Source: Sipunculus nudus (taxonomy: Eukaryota > Annelida > Sipuncula > Golfingiida > Sipunculidae). From it: a DNA stretch of 64,000 bases. A program made the translations under genes and the position numbers. Every line of letters starts with the position of its first letter. Positions within the stretch are counted from its first letter, which is position 1. Shown piece after piece: positions 54,450-64,000 of this stretch. The stretch is from assembly GCA_026874595.1 (NCBI GenBank), contig CM049316.1, forward strand, positions 36,649,339-36,713,338, read 5' to 3'. The notes beneath the pieces were generated by a model that worked only from the letters and a program-made list of their open reading frames with translations, was not told where the DNA came from and did no database searches.

Positions 54450-55130
54450 CAAAGGTGGATTTAGATTATCTTTTATTTATACTACGCAAATGATCAGTGT
54501 CCTGTTTCTTTCATATGATGTTGAACTGGTTTTCATTCAAGAGAGAACTCCGAGAGTGAAACAAAGACCTTATTCTTTTCCATCTGTGTTGAGATTATAA
54601 ACCAAAATATTTCATTTGAAAAGGGCGATTGTTATTTGCAGCAGCATTTGTATGCAGTGTATTTGCAACGGTATATTACGAATATTGAGTGGTACAAGCT
54701 ATTCATGTTTTAATAGATTCAATTAAATATAAAATTTGAATTGAATTCAATTAATTAAATTTAAATAAATTTAATTATATTTTATGAAGCACTTTAATTT
54801 TAGCAAAGCAAACACTTAGAATCGTACTTGTAGTCGCTTTAATATTTTCATGGACCGTTCTTTAGGTGGCGCCAAAACCATTAATTAATTCCGTTCTCAA
54901 ATTACAAACATACAGACAAATCGCTAACAGAAACACTACCAAGAAAAAAATCCTAATATTCCTCCGTGAAGAAGAAAATCTTTTTCCATTGGCCTTCGTG
55001 AAAACAAACGGTTTTCCCCAGTAACCTTCACGGTAACTGCTCGATTTATCCACGCATGCACAGTGACATTTCCGAATAATCCATAATTTCAGTGACTTGC
55101 TATCTTATCTGTGGAAAACAGGGCGTCAGG
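54450..55130. other. AT-rich stretch, no gene seen
   Basis: Nothing recognised. Confidence 0.4.
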
Positions 55131-55153
55131 GGGATTATATACTCCATTTAGCA

Positions 55154-55575
55154 CGGGGGGGGGGGGGGGGGGGGTCGGTTTAATCATTGCCGCTGATATT
55201 GAGAGAATAATACTTATTTATTGAACATTAAATATATTTATAATTAGAATAAAAAACTTTGGTTTCATTTCTGAGTTACCTATGAAAAGTTAAATATTAA
55301 ACCTTGTTTAGAATTAACGTATACTGGAAACATAAAGCTTATTTTTTAAAGTCTGTATTTATCCAGTATGTATTTGAAAGTCTCACGCAGACACTAACAC
55401 AAACACACACACACATATATGTGTGTGTGTGTGTGAGAGAGAGAGAGAGTGTGTGTGTGTGTGTTTGTTGTGTTTATAAAACTATCCAACTGATTACCCT
55501 CCCACGCCTGCGAGTCCTCCCCCTCCCTTGAAGATAAACTGGCACCACTGGTAGAAAATACAGCGGCGTCGGGCG
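55154..55575 (+). repeat. dispersed repeat L, copy 2, with G20 and CA/GT/GA arrays
   Basis: G20 at 55155-55174, then GGTCGGTTTAATCATTGCCG, GAGAATAATACTT and TTTAGAATTAACGTATACTG. An interrupted (CA)n-(GT)n-(GA)n-(GT)n run follows at 55402-55464, then CTGCGAGTC at 55509. The order is that of copy 1 at 40140. (CA)n facing (GT)n here forms a long inverted pair. Confidence 0.65.
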
Positions 55576-55800
55576 TAGTGGCAATACGGCCGAATCGAAA
55601 TGTCAGAGAAGTGTAGGATTGGGCGACCACGGTCTGACGAGTTTGTGAATGCCACCGCAATAACGGCGGGACGCCACCGAGGATTATTACAGATAAAGGG
55701 CCTTTGAAGCTGAATGAACGGACGTGTGACCCGCAGTGTGTCAGGTTTACAGTGATCAATGTATAGTGAAATCAGGTCGGGATGAAACACATCGATTTGT
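55576..55800 (-). other. GC-rich continuation with overlapping frames
   Basis: Minus-strand frames of 98 and 121 codons (55494-55790, 55394-55759) cover the same DNA and run into the microsatellite or repeat L. The part beyond repeat L reads TRPFIQLQRPFICNNPRWRP in one frame. I cannot choose between them and do not call a gene. Confidence 0.2.
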
Positions 55801-55804
55801 GTCA

Positions 55805-56225
55805 GATGTGTAACATGTGTTTAAAAACGATATGAATATACCGGTTCATCTTCGGTTCTGTCGCAGCTTCGAAACTCTTCTGGCCGGAGTTCCGTTTTTT
55901 ATTGCCACCCACACTGTGTGGAATCGGGTTCACAAAAGTTAAGGTTTTAGGGTATTAAAATCATGGTCCCACAATGCACCTGAATTTCTAAATACACCAT
56001 GTATATATGTTGATGTTACTGTAGTGATGAGGAAAATGTAGACTCGGGCTGGAAATCCATGGTAGGTAGATGTATTTTTTTTATTTTTTTTATTAGTATC
56101 GCGGTTGAACATAAAAAAGAGGGTTGATCTTTGAATCGAACTTTCACCATGTGACGGACAAGTCACACGTTAAATTTTGCTAATAAATCATACTTCACTG
56201 ATCAGTATAGTGGGACGGATTTCAC
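55805..56225. other. unremarkable stretch
   Basis: Nothing recognised. Confidence 0.35.
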
Positions 56226-56309
56226 GGGCTTGTTGTATTTACCCCCTTTCAAGAAAGATTCTGTCCCAAGGACGAAGGACAATATTCCAAGGGTCAAACA
56301 TGTGAGGTG

Positions 56310-57240
56310 GGTGGAGGCATTATGTCACAACCCATATCCTGCAGGCTGCGCCAAATGCGCAGGTAAAAATACAAACAGGGGGGTTCCGGGAAATGAACCC
56401 CTTTCCTGTAAACACAAATCATTCATACTACCATCACCAATACAGCAAGCTTCAATAATATGGTAAACACTAAACAAGATTTCACGTATTTTGTTACATA
56501 AGCTAATACCTCAAACTCTCTGTTAGAACAACATATAAAAAGGATCACTGCTCTGTCATTGTTTCTCCTTTGTGTGTTGTTCTCCTTGTTTGTCTCTTAA
56601 TAAGACATATAAGACGTTGTGAATAAATTCAAACTTCATTGTGTGGACCTTATATGGCGGAAGTAATTTAATTGGCATTTAATCGTTATCCCGATGTGTA
56701 TATAGGGTTATTTTTAATTCGCTGGGTTGTTTATGTGTCTACTCACTGTTTGGTTCGTTCTTTGGGTGTTTGGCCAGTTAGTTAGTTAGTTTGTCCTAGC
56801 AACAAAATACAATCGAGTGATTTACGTTTTTACGTTTTAGTGCTTACGTCAACATTCAATGAACAATCCAATATATCATTTAGGCAATCTTGATAATATG
56901 TTTTTGTTACAAGGCTTCATTTCTGTTGCTGGATGGGGCAGTTTTGCTTGGACCGGTCAAGGGTCACGGAGCCTGCCTGTTATTTGGAGCCAAGTTTGTT
57001 CAGCCGTGCAATGCTGACATGTAATGCAAACAAATTGATGCACCTTGACCGATTTAGCTTGTATTCATATTTTTCTTAAGTACACATTAAAGTTTGATCA
57101 GGGCCCTGGATGTTTATATGACACCCATTTCCTGCTGACTGCCCCAAATGGCACGGATGAAAATACAAACAGGGATGTCATATTTTCATATTTTCCTTTA
57201 GCACACATCAACGTTTGATCAGGTTCCTGGAGGTATATGC
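56310..57240 (+). repeat. repeat P: two related segments and a ~121-bp internal duplication
   Basis: 56330-56385 and 57125-57175 share CATATCCTGC, the CCAAATG block and AAAAATACAAACAGGG. Within the second copy, 57063-57113 and 57184-57235 repeat CATATTTTTCTTAAGTACAC- and GTTTGATCAGG-type words about 121 bp apart. The 78-codon frame at 56230-56466 overlaps the first copy and is likely incidental. 56900-57060 is unique, with ATGTAATGCAAACAAAT, a POU-type word. Confidence 0.5.
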
Positions 57241-57249
57241 GGTCGGTGA

Positions 57250-57835
57250 CTGCTCTTCTAGTTGTATCTTTGTCACGAGATATTGCGTTTTGTCACGTTT
57301 TGCTATTTAGATGGTTACATGATTTGTCTGTTAACATCTTTACCAACGATCATGGACAGATTTTGACGGAATATAGTTGGAGATTTTAATAAGGAATTAA
57401 GGAATCATTAATAAATTCAGTGACGGAGGTAATCTGGATCATTACTATTAAGATATAAGGCAATTTGTTTACATGGGCCAAGGTTTTGGGCCTTTCACTG
57501 GTATTAGGGCCGTCTCTGTTTTACTGATGAGTGTTTACTGTAATTTATTCCATCAGTTTCATCAGTATCCTTGAAATGTTGTACCCATATATCGGGCTAT
57601 TTTCTCTGTTTGGACATGTTTAGGTCCGTCTATTCATTGATGGAACATCGCAAAACGGTTGAAGATCATCTGACGGAGATCTAAGCCTCAAGGCAAGGAA
57701 GAGTGAATTAAATTTTGAGTGTCAACTTGAGAAATAGCATTTATTGACAGACGCACGGGCTTTCTTAGTGTTCACTGCATTGACGGAAAACTGCTGCAAC
57801 TTGGCCAGTTTTAAGAGGAGAGACTTAGTGCTTCA
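57250..57835. other. unremarkable stretch
   Basis: Nothing recognised apart from the start of a 98-codon frame (57744-58040) that lies mostly in repeat I sequence. Confidence 0.3.
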
Positions 57836-57839
57836 TAGG

Positions 57840-58135
57840 GCAGGTGTAGCGGTTTCAGATTACACCTGCTTAAGATTACTCCCAATGCACATTCAGATAA
57901 CGGAGGGATGGAGGATGTCCCTGTTAATCTTAATAATACCCATACAAACAAGGAGTAGGGATTATTGTATTTATACAATATATATATATAAAGTAAATAA
58001 ACATAAAGCCTATTTAGGGGATAAATTGAATTTGAAGTAGGGCATTTGGAATCGATGTCAAGTTATTCCATGTTATCTGAAACCAATTTCATATTACTCT
58101 AAATTATCTGACACCGTAATATTTCTACGCTACAT
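57840..58135. repeat. family I words, copies at both ends
   Basis: GCGGTTTCAGATTACACCTG at 57849 and TATCTGAAACCAATTTCATA at 58074 face each other about 225 bp apart, as expected for ends of an inverted-repeat element. Confidence 0.4.
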
Positions 58136-58171
58136 CGGAGTTAATTAATAATAACTCTTTAAACATGTATA

Positions 58172-58332
58172 CACAGTAAAACCTCCCCTAATGACTACTT
58201 CAAAATAACGACCTCTTTTTCACGGTCCCATTTCTTCTTAACTCTCTTTTTAAGGCCGCGCTTAGACGACCTACTCGAAAAGCGACCATTTTATCGAAGT
58301 CCCGTTGGTGGTCGTAATTTCGTGATTTTACT
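58172..58332. mobile_element. mariner-like MITE
   Basis: CACAGTAAAACCTCCCC at the left and GTGATTTTACTG at the right are inverted. 'AACGACC' and 'GGTGGTCGTAATT' continue the symmetry inward. TA follows the right end. About 160 bp long and non-coding. Its ends resemble the half element at 30787. Confidence 0.6.
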
Positions 58333-58494
58333 GTATTTCTTTTGTATATATTGATATTTCACACGATTATTGTATATGACGAAATTTGAACATTTAGGCA
58401 GTTCATCGAAAATGAATTAATTGTATTTCTTCATAGAACTTATTAACTTTCCTTTGAAGTAATTAAACATTGTTGAGTTCAAGAAAACGAACTT

Positions 58495-58790
58495 TCTAAT
58501 TATGCCATAGCCAGACTAGAAACCTGCATTCTAAGGCATTTGAGCCTCTGCCATGACGGGGGGGTCCTTTTCGTGTTTGTATTCCTAGGTACATTTGTGC
58601 ACAAGTGACTTTACTTTTATGAATATTCTTTGATGACAATTCAAAATCCGGATTCACACCATAATCTAATCGATTCTTAATTGGCCCATTCCCCAAATGC
58701 CCTGAAAAGTTCATAAGAATCAATTCACTATATCGTGAGTTATGTTGTGAACAAACACACACACACAGACACACACACTAACGCGGATGA
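58495..58790 (-). repeat. dispersed repeat family A, copy 5
   Basis: On the minus strand it shows the (GT)n stretch, TTCACAACATAACTCACG, a GGGGAATGGGCCAA block, AGATTATGGTGTGAATCCGG and CATCAAAGAATATTC. It ends GGCAGAGGCTCAAATGCC. Full length. Confidence 0.75.
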
Positions 58791-58799
58791 ACGGAGGCA

Positions 58800-59680
58800 A
58801 TTACAACAGATAAGCGATGTCTTGATGGAGAGGTCTCTAATGTGATGGTGAGGACATTTGTCATCGCTCGTAAGCCGTCCCCTCCAGTCGAGCACGAGAT
58901 GCTGATAAGCTCTGAAAGGCTGTGGTCACATTTGTTCATTAAAATATCGAGCACGGAGTTGGTTGTTTTTGTGATTTTTTACCCGTTTAAAAAAATACTC
59001 TTCCCTCGTCACAATAGTTTAATCACGCACGAAGCGCAGATCCATTTTCTACAAAACCCACATGCACAATGTCTTAGACAGGGATTAATGAAACTTTTTT
59101 TCTTAATTTTTTTCTGCATTGAATACCGTTAGCTTCTCCATGAATATTTTATCTTTAATGGCATTTTAGGCCAGGATATTATTTTAATTTGTCAAACATT
59201 GCATACATAGTGTTTTCATGTTAAAAATCAGTTAGACGTATATATTAAAGGGATATAAAGATATTTCCTGACCCTTTTATAACAATAGACCAGAAAACCC
59301 CGATACCATGGTACACATAGGTACCCGTTTTGTTTATATCCACATGTTTATAGCTTATAACATGGGGGTTGCACGAAAATTATCAAAGCACACTCAACAA
59401 TGACATCTTTCGGGAAGTCCCACGAACCAGAGAGCTCTTTGCAACTAATGACATTTCATTTCACCATGTATACAAAAAAAACCTTAGGTAACATTTTCTT
59501 GTGTTTGTCAACACTGCTGTGTTTATTGAAAGCTTATAGATAGAACAACCTCGCTAAGCAGAAAGTTCCTTCAGCTCATTAATTTGTACGGAGGGTAAGC
59601 TATAGAAATTACATAATTTGAGACTATGTATTAGGACTGCTGTCTGCATGGCCTACTGTGGTGTGTGTTCTTCTTTTATT
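58800..59680. other. AT-rich stretch, no gene called
   Basis: A 96-codon plus-strand frame at 58842-59132 (starting MMVRTFVIARKPSPPVEHEM) is partly GC-richer but ends in an F/L-rich AT tract. There is no splice context. Confidence 0.25.
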
Positions 59681-59684
59681 TAAG

Positions 59685-59968
59685 AGTACTTTGATTCGAT
59701 GTATGAGCAGATAGCGGGGAAGTTAAGATTAAATTTTGACACTGACCTTGCAAAATTGCCGTTGTTGACTGAAGGAGAATTTCGAATGTTTTCAGGTCCG
59801 CAATTACAGCTGAAAGTTACAATGGATAAAAGATTAAACGTACTCACTTTGCCGCCGCATGTTAAATTGTCTGTCAGAAAAAAATGGTATATAACACACA
59901 GAGGCCCCGTGGTCAAAGAAAAGACCCATTCTATGGTGCAGATTATCAAAATATTTATTCACAAATAG
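59685..59968 (+). CDS. candidate terminal coding exon, function unknown
   Basis: The acceptor GTGTGTTCTTCTTTTATTTAAG ends at 59684. The exon reads YFDSMYEQIAGKLRLNFDTD, LAKLPLLTEGEFRMFSGPQL, QLKVTMDKRLNVLTLPPHVK, LSVRKKWYITHRGPVVKEKT and stops at TAG 59966-59968. AATAAA follows at about 60007. Composition and codon use look coding and unlike the AT-rich flanks. The first two bases complete a codon from an upstream exon; an in-frame ATG at 59699 could also start an 89-codon gene. The reverse strand is also open for 89 codons, a caution. No known domain was recognised. Confidence 0.45.
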
Positions 59969-60006
59969 AATATTGTTTGAGGATTCGGTAATGAGAACTT
60001 CAGCAA

Positions 60007-60012
60007 AATAAA
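60007..60012 (+). terminator. polyadenylation signal
   Basis: AATAAA lies about 40 bp after the stop of the exon candidate at 59685-59968. Confidence 0.35.
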
Positions 60013-60014
60013 AT

Positions 60015-61040
60015 CAGTTTCTAATATAAGGATAGGATGGACATTTAGGTATGAAATTCTTTGATATGGTGCTTAACCGTGTACCTTACAGTGGCTGCAT
60101 TATGTTTGAAAGAAAAGTAAAGCTTGTGGACATTAGCATATAACATTACGAATAACAACGGGATTTCAATAATACAATAGCTATAAAAAATTAAAGAGAC
60201 CCAGGAAATAGGCACAGAAAGAAACTGGGCAAGCTTTGTCGACACATTAACGTTTTATCAACTCAAAATATTCTGCCATTTCCAAATATTTAGTCACGTA
60301 TTTGGACCCTCTTTAAAAAAATTAATAAAATCATGTCGGAGGCTTATATTTTCAGGCATTTATCTTGACTAGTATTAACTTAGTGCTTCGGGTCTCAGGT
60401 CAAATAAACAGTGGATATATGAAGCTATACAAGGTCTGTCTTGGCGGTGTAGCCATTTCAGATTAAGCCCGTTTCACGTTACCCCCCGGTAATAGGAAAA
60501 CCCTTTCAAGAGGCAGAAAAATTGACATGCATTTTTTTCGTAAAATAACCAGCAGATCTATTTACTTTCATGTAAAATAAATTCCAAGAAAATATTGTTG
60601 GGATTTTTTTTGGCTTTCAACAGGACATTTGTTGACCCGATCGAATGCACATGGAAATATAGGCATTGTGAAACTAATAGCGTTTGCTGCCATACAGTTA
60701 AAACTTATTAAGAATCCCATAGTAAATTTTTACATATTTTGCGTCAGCGCCGGTTCGGAAAGCTCTGATCCGGGTGTGTCAGTAACTTGTCAATCAAAAC
60801 TGAGATAGTTTACTCGGCGCTTATCATTTGGATTCATTTACCTGGCAAAAAAAGTTTCCAGACGTGATCTAATGGCCATCTTTGACGTGATTTTTAAGAA
60901 ATGTTATTCGTAACAGAGTATCCCATTATTTATCCACCGAACCCCCATTTTCGCCCGCTTCCGTAGGTTTTCTCCCCTCAGGACTATTTGGGGGTTTAAA
61001 TGAGGAAATCAGTGTTCTAAAAACATTCGTTAGGTCACAC
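60015..61040. other. mixed stretch with a family I fragment
   Basis: 60450-60490 has CCATTTCAGATTAAGCCCGT and GTTACCCCCC (family I words). The rest is unrecognised. Confidence 0.4.
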
Positions 61041-61049
61041 GGTATTGTT

Positions 61050-61300
61050 TTTGTGTCACTGTGGCGTATTGGCAGGGCGCCCCGTTCGCTGGCTGGAATC
61101 CGTTCTCTATCCAGCTATGGCTTTACTTCATAGCCTTGGTAGATTTTCACGAAATTTTGCACGGCTTAACCTGTATTGGCGACTAGCTATTACACACATA
61201 AAAGGAGTCACTTAACTTTTTTGCATGATCTTGCACATTTTTAGGTGTTCATTTCACAGAGTTACGGCACAAATGGTTCCGTTTTCCCTAAAAATAAAGA
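61050..61300 (+). mobile_element. probable tRNA-derived SINE
   Basis: CTGTGGCGTATTGGCAGGGC (A-box-like) and GCTGGCTGGAATCC (B-box-like) lie about 30 bp apart. They are followed by a body with GATTTTCACGAAATTTTGCA. Degenerate, single copy in this window. Confidence 0.4.
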
Positions 61301-62400
61301 CGTGATTATTTTTGCTCAAGTATCTTGCATATATGGGACTTCCTACAAATATGCCGTTATTAAATACGCTTTTCAATCGATTTTTTTAAATACCTACTTT
61401 TGTTGACGTAGCAAATCACGACAGATGTACTTGAAAATTTGCTCGTGTGTTGCTCCTTGAAAGTATGGGTAACATTGCATAGCTGGCTCTAATTATTTTG
61501 TTTTCCAATATGTATCTACGTTTTTTTTGTTGCTTTTATTGACATTGGTTCGGCATCTGCACAAAACATGACATGATGTTTCTGTAACTGGGAACAATGT
61601 TTCATCACAAATCTTCTATATGAACAATCAGTTGAAATTTCAAGACATGTTCAAGAAATGTTCCGAACAGCAATACTTTTGTTTTATTTCAATGGTGATA
61701 TGTTTCCTATCATCTTTATGTAATACATGCGGCACTGGTATTCGTCTTCAGCCTGCTGAACCAATTTATTAAATTTTAAGAATACAACCACTTACATCAT
61801 TTTTTTCTGTCTGAGAACCTGGGCTGTACAGGATGAATATGCGTTGAACCTCTGCAGTATGCCATGAGGTCACTGGGAACAGTTAACACTTACTAGCTTA
61901 ACCTTGGTTAGCTAATTATATACAGGTGTTTGTTGACACACTCTTTAATTTTGCAATATCAAATATAATTAAATGCAGGACTGACAATATAGCCTATTAA
62001 GTAGAATAACAACACAATTTACATTAATTAAACTGCTGTTTATTGTATATAATAACCTTACTAATTATCCCTAAATTATCCATAATCAGAACCTTTCCAG
62101 GCAGTAATACTTAGAATTGATAATAACCCCGACATGCTGGGACATGAACGAATACACATTTAGGTCAGGCCAATTATTTTACAAATGTTTCATGAGGTGT
62201 GCCATGATGCCCTCAATAGCATATGTTTATAGAAAACATGTCATATTCAGTGTCCTATATTTTATCCGCTAAAGAAATTTAACACATGCAGCTGTTATTT
62301 ATCTGCACACCCACTATAACACATTTTGGGACACTTCAAAATTGCATCGAACTCTGAAAGTGCTTAATGCCCTAGATTGTCTGTGTAAAGACATTATGTT
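61300..62400. other. AT-rich stretch, no gene seen
   Basis: Nothing recognised. Confidence 0.4.
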
Positions 62401-62401
62401 G

Positions 62402-62515
62402 CCCCCCCCCCTTTTTTTTTACAGGATACTCATTTAATCTGAAATTGATTTCAGAGTCACCGGCAGTGGCTGTTTAAACAAATGATTTCAAATTACCCCC
62501 CGCCCCTTATAATGT
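62402..62515. repeat. C10-T10 tract and family I fragment
   Basis: C10 at 62402-62411 runs into T tracts. It is followed by TTTAATCTGAAATTGATTTC and ATTTCAAATTACCCCCCG. Confidence 0.5.
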
Positions 62516-62624
62516 AATCATACTGCTAATATTATAACGACTTTTGCTCATGGATATAGTGAATAGTTACAATACTAAAGTCACATAAATTCTTTTTGCA
62601 TAAGAAGGTAAAGGAAATTACAAA

Positions 62625-62905
62625 GCTACATTCTAAGGAATGCAAGCCTCCATCATGTAGGGATCCCTATTGTGAGATGCTCCCATAAGCGTGCTTGCCT
62701 TCAGTTAATCGGACCATATTTCCCCAGGTCCATTCGTGCATATGTGACTCTACATTTGTGAATATTCCTTGATCACCTTCTTGAATTCGCAACATGTGCC
62801 GGTCCATTTCAAAATCAAATCGATTCTGCCTTGGTCCATTCCCGAATAAAAATAATGTTAAGAGAAATCGTTCATGATCGTATGGTCCATCAAGCCTACT
62901 TGAAA
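62625..62905 (-). repeat. dispersed repeat family A, copy 6
   Basis: On the minus strand it has CATGAACGATTTC, a TTCGGGAATGGACCAAGG block, GATTTTGAAATGGACC, ATCAAGGAATATTC and CATATGCACGAATGGACC. It ends ATGGAGGCTTGCATTCC. The 5' GT-rich part is missing. A 104-codon frame (62667-62981) is repeat-derived. Confidence 0.7.
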
Positions 62906-62999
62906 ATTTCCTAATCGGCCATAATCGGCCCAAGGAGTGTCCATAGGCACGTTGGCGGCTTTCAAATTGCACGAAACGCAACGCAGTTAGATGTTAACA

Positions 63000-63145
63000 T
63001 TTGTAACAGAAACCTTACTTTTTTTACAAATAGACCAGTTTTAGTCACATTTAAAAAACCGTTATATGAAAACTATATCGCGATATGCAATATGCTAATA
63101 ACCGTATCTCAATATATCGATAATATCGCACATGCCTATCCGCTT
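63000..63145 (+). repeat. family J, copy 3
   Basis: TTTGTAACAGAAACCTTAC, CACATTTAAAAAACCG, TATATCGCGATATGCAATAT and ATCGATAATATCGCACA match 12010-12135 in order. Confidence 0.65.
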
Positions 63146-63339
63146 TGTCCGTCATGTGTACCTCGTAGTCGGGTGGTATATTCAAGACGTCTCTGCTTTT
63201 ATCACTTTAACCCCACGAAATATTTAGCAAATAATGTTTCTAAATAAGCATTATATAAATGCTAATATTCAATTTCTTATAAAAACTTTATTGATTTTAC
63301 ATGGATCATGCAAATGGACTGACTCACCAATATGAGACT

Positions 63340-63530
63340 CCCCCCTGGCTCAGATGGTGGCTTTCGGCAGTCTTTATAGGTATGGAGGAAACTAGAAGTC
63401 CCGGAGAAAACCACCGCCCTCTCACTGTTCACTACAATCCACTCTCATAAAGTTACACCGGGAATCGAACCAGGGGCGCCAGCGAAGTGAACCGAGGTGG
63501 TCCCCACCCAACTGTACCGCTGTTTATTTA
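63340..63530 (-). mobile_element. tRNA-derived SINE (family F, copy 3)
   Basis: The minus strand has CTGGTTCGATTCCCGGTGTA (B-box, about 63453-63472) and GGTGGTTTTCTCCGGGACTT, then CCTCCATACC and ends toward GGGGGGGAGTC. This is the most complete body of the three copies. Confidence 0.7.
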
Positions 63531-63607
63531 TAATAATATATGAATGAACTCATGTTAATAATTCCTATATCTGTGAAATCGCAGAAACCCACCAATACGG
63601 TAACTTC

Positions 63608-63683
63608 GGCAACACATCCAGTTTGTTGAGTTATCGGGAGTGAACCCCAGCAACACGTCCAGTTTGCTGAGTTATCGGGATTT
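63608..63683. repeat. 41-bp tandem duplication
   Basis: CAACACATCCAGTTTGTTGA and CAACACGTCCAGTTTGCTGA, each followed by GTTATCGGGA, lie 41 bp apart. Confidence 0.9.
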
Positions 63684-63689
63684 ACTGCA

Positions 63690-64000
63690 GTATTGTAATT
63701 GCTCAATAGCTCTGAACAGAATCATATACATACGGAGGTATTATATTCCCATTCCGCTAACCATAAAAGGATGAGTCACTTCATTTCTCATTTAAGAGAT
63801 TGCAAAGTAAAGTTGGAGGCAGGCCAGGTTTCTTTTATATCGATATTGCAGCATGAGCACTAAAAACATTAGTTCACTGGTAATCTTTCTGTTGTAAAAA
63901 AGTGGTCTGAAACCTTATCGGCCAAGGTTCCTACGTAAGCTGATTTTAAGCGTAATCCCTCCAACATCTGGACCGCCCGGCGTAAAACATGTCTGTCCCT
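63690..64000. other. unremarkable stretch to the window end
   Basis: Nothing recognised. Confidence 0.35.

Noticed and set aside
55394-55790. Two overlapping minus-strand frames (121 and 98 codons) as a gene.
   Set aside because: They occupy the same GC-rich DNA in different frames and one runs through CA/GA microsatellites.
56230-56466. 78-codon frame with protein-like residues.
   Set aside because: Its middle is repeated at 57125-57175 without an open frame, so it is more likely a repeat.
1255-62981. Frames of 61-108 codons inside family A copies (1255-1581, 58496-58774, 62667-62981).
   Set aside because: They shift frame between copies and lie wholly in the dispersed repeat.
1-64000. 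CRISPR arrays, rRNA genes, operons or prokaryotic gene clusters.
   Set aside because: No regularly spaced direct repeats of that type, no rRNA motifs, and the gene density and repeat content are those of an animal genome.

Overview
This window looks like animal nuclear DNA, most likely from a marine invertebrate such as a mollusc (an inference). It is AT-rich, split by long (TA)n arrays, and carries tRNA-derived SINEs, short inverted-repeat elements and old LTRs. No reading frame is long enough for a bacterial-style gene. I see no rRNA gene, intact tRNA gene, CRISPR array or operon. No complete protein-coding gene can be defended, so the window is best read as an intergenic or long intronic stretch dominated by repeats.

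Layout. 1-8 kb: an inverted-repeat element holding one copy of dispersed repeat family A, a GAGTCC-rich repeat (family C), a SINE fragment, two more family A copies, a 432-bp inverted-repeat element and a 59-codon small ORF. 9-13 kb: a tRNA-derived SINE, an exon-like frame on the minus strand, a CpG-rich TCGC repeat, a TATCG-motif repeat (family J) and a repeat with the 'GGCGGCCAT' motif (family D). 13-27 kb: three LTR copies of one family, at 13149-13938 (+), 22494-23190 (-) and 26063-26859 (-). The last has matching GTAT target-site duplications and is a solo LTR. Between them lie family D copies, a SINE cluster and a 157-codon open frame at 24912-25382. 27-41 kb: exon-like frames of unknown function, a 167/175-bp direct-repeat pair about 4.1 kb apart, a cluster of four TGATAA sites with an E-box and a RUNX-type site, and a likely terminal exon at 38544-38654. 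41-52 kb: a coding-like relic on the minus strand, a fourth truncated LTR, and a nested stack at 47.7-49.0 kb in which a Harbinger-type MITE with TAA duplications and a family C copy interrupt family A. A good terminal-exon candidate follows at 49638-49821, then a ~1.5-kb inverted-repeat element. 52-64 kb: candidate regulatory DNA, a ~400-bp repeat shared with 40 kb, a mariner-like MITE, a terminal-exon candidate at 59685-59968, and more family A, I, J and SINE copies.

How the parts relate. The clearest story is mobile-element history: LTR copies repeatedly sit at TA-rich sites, one inside a (TA)n array, and elements nest in one another. The exon candidates on the plus strand (38.5, 49.6 and 59.7 kb) each have a pyrimidine-rich acceptor, an open frame, a stop and a nearby AATAAA. 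They could be the ends of separate small genes or alternative ends of one gene, but nothing here links them. None of their peptides is recognised. Family names (A, B, C and so on) are my own labels for groups seen within this window.
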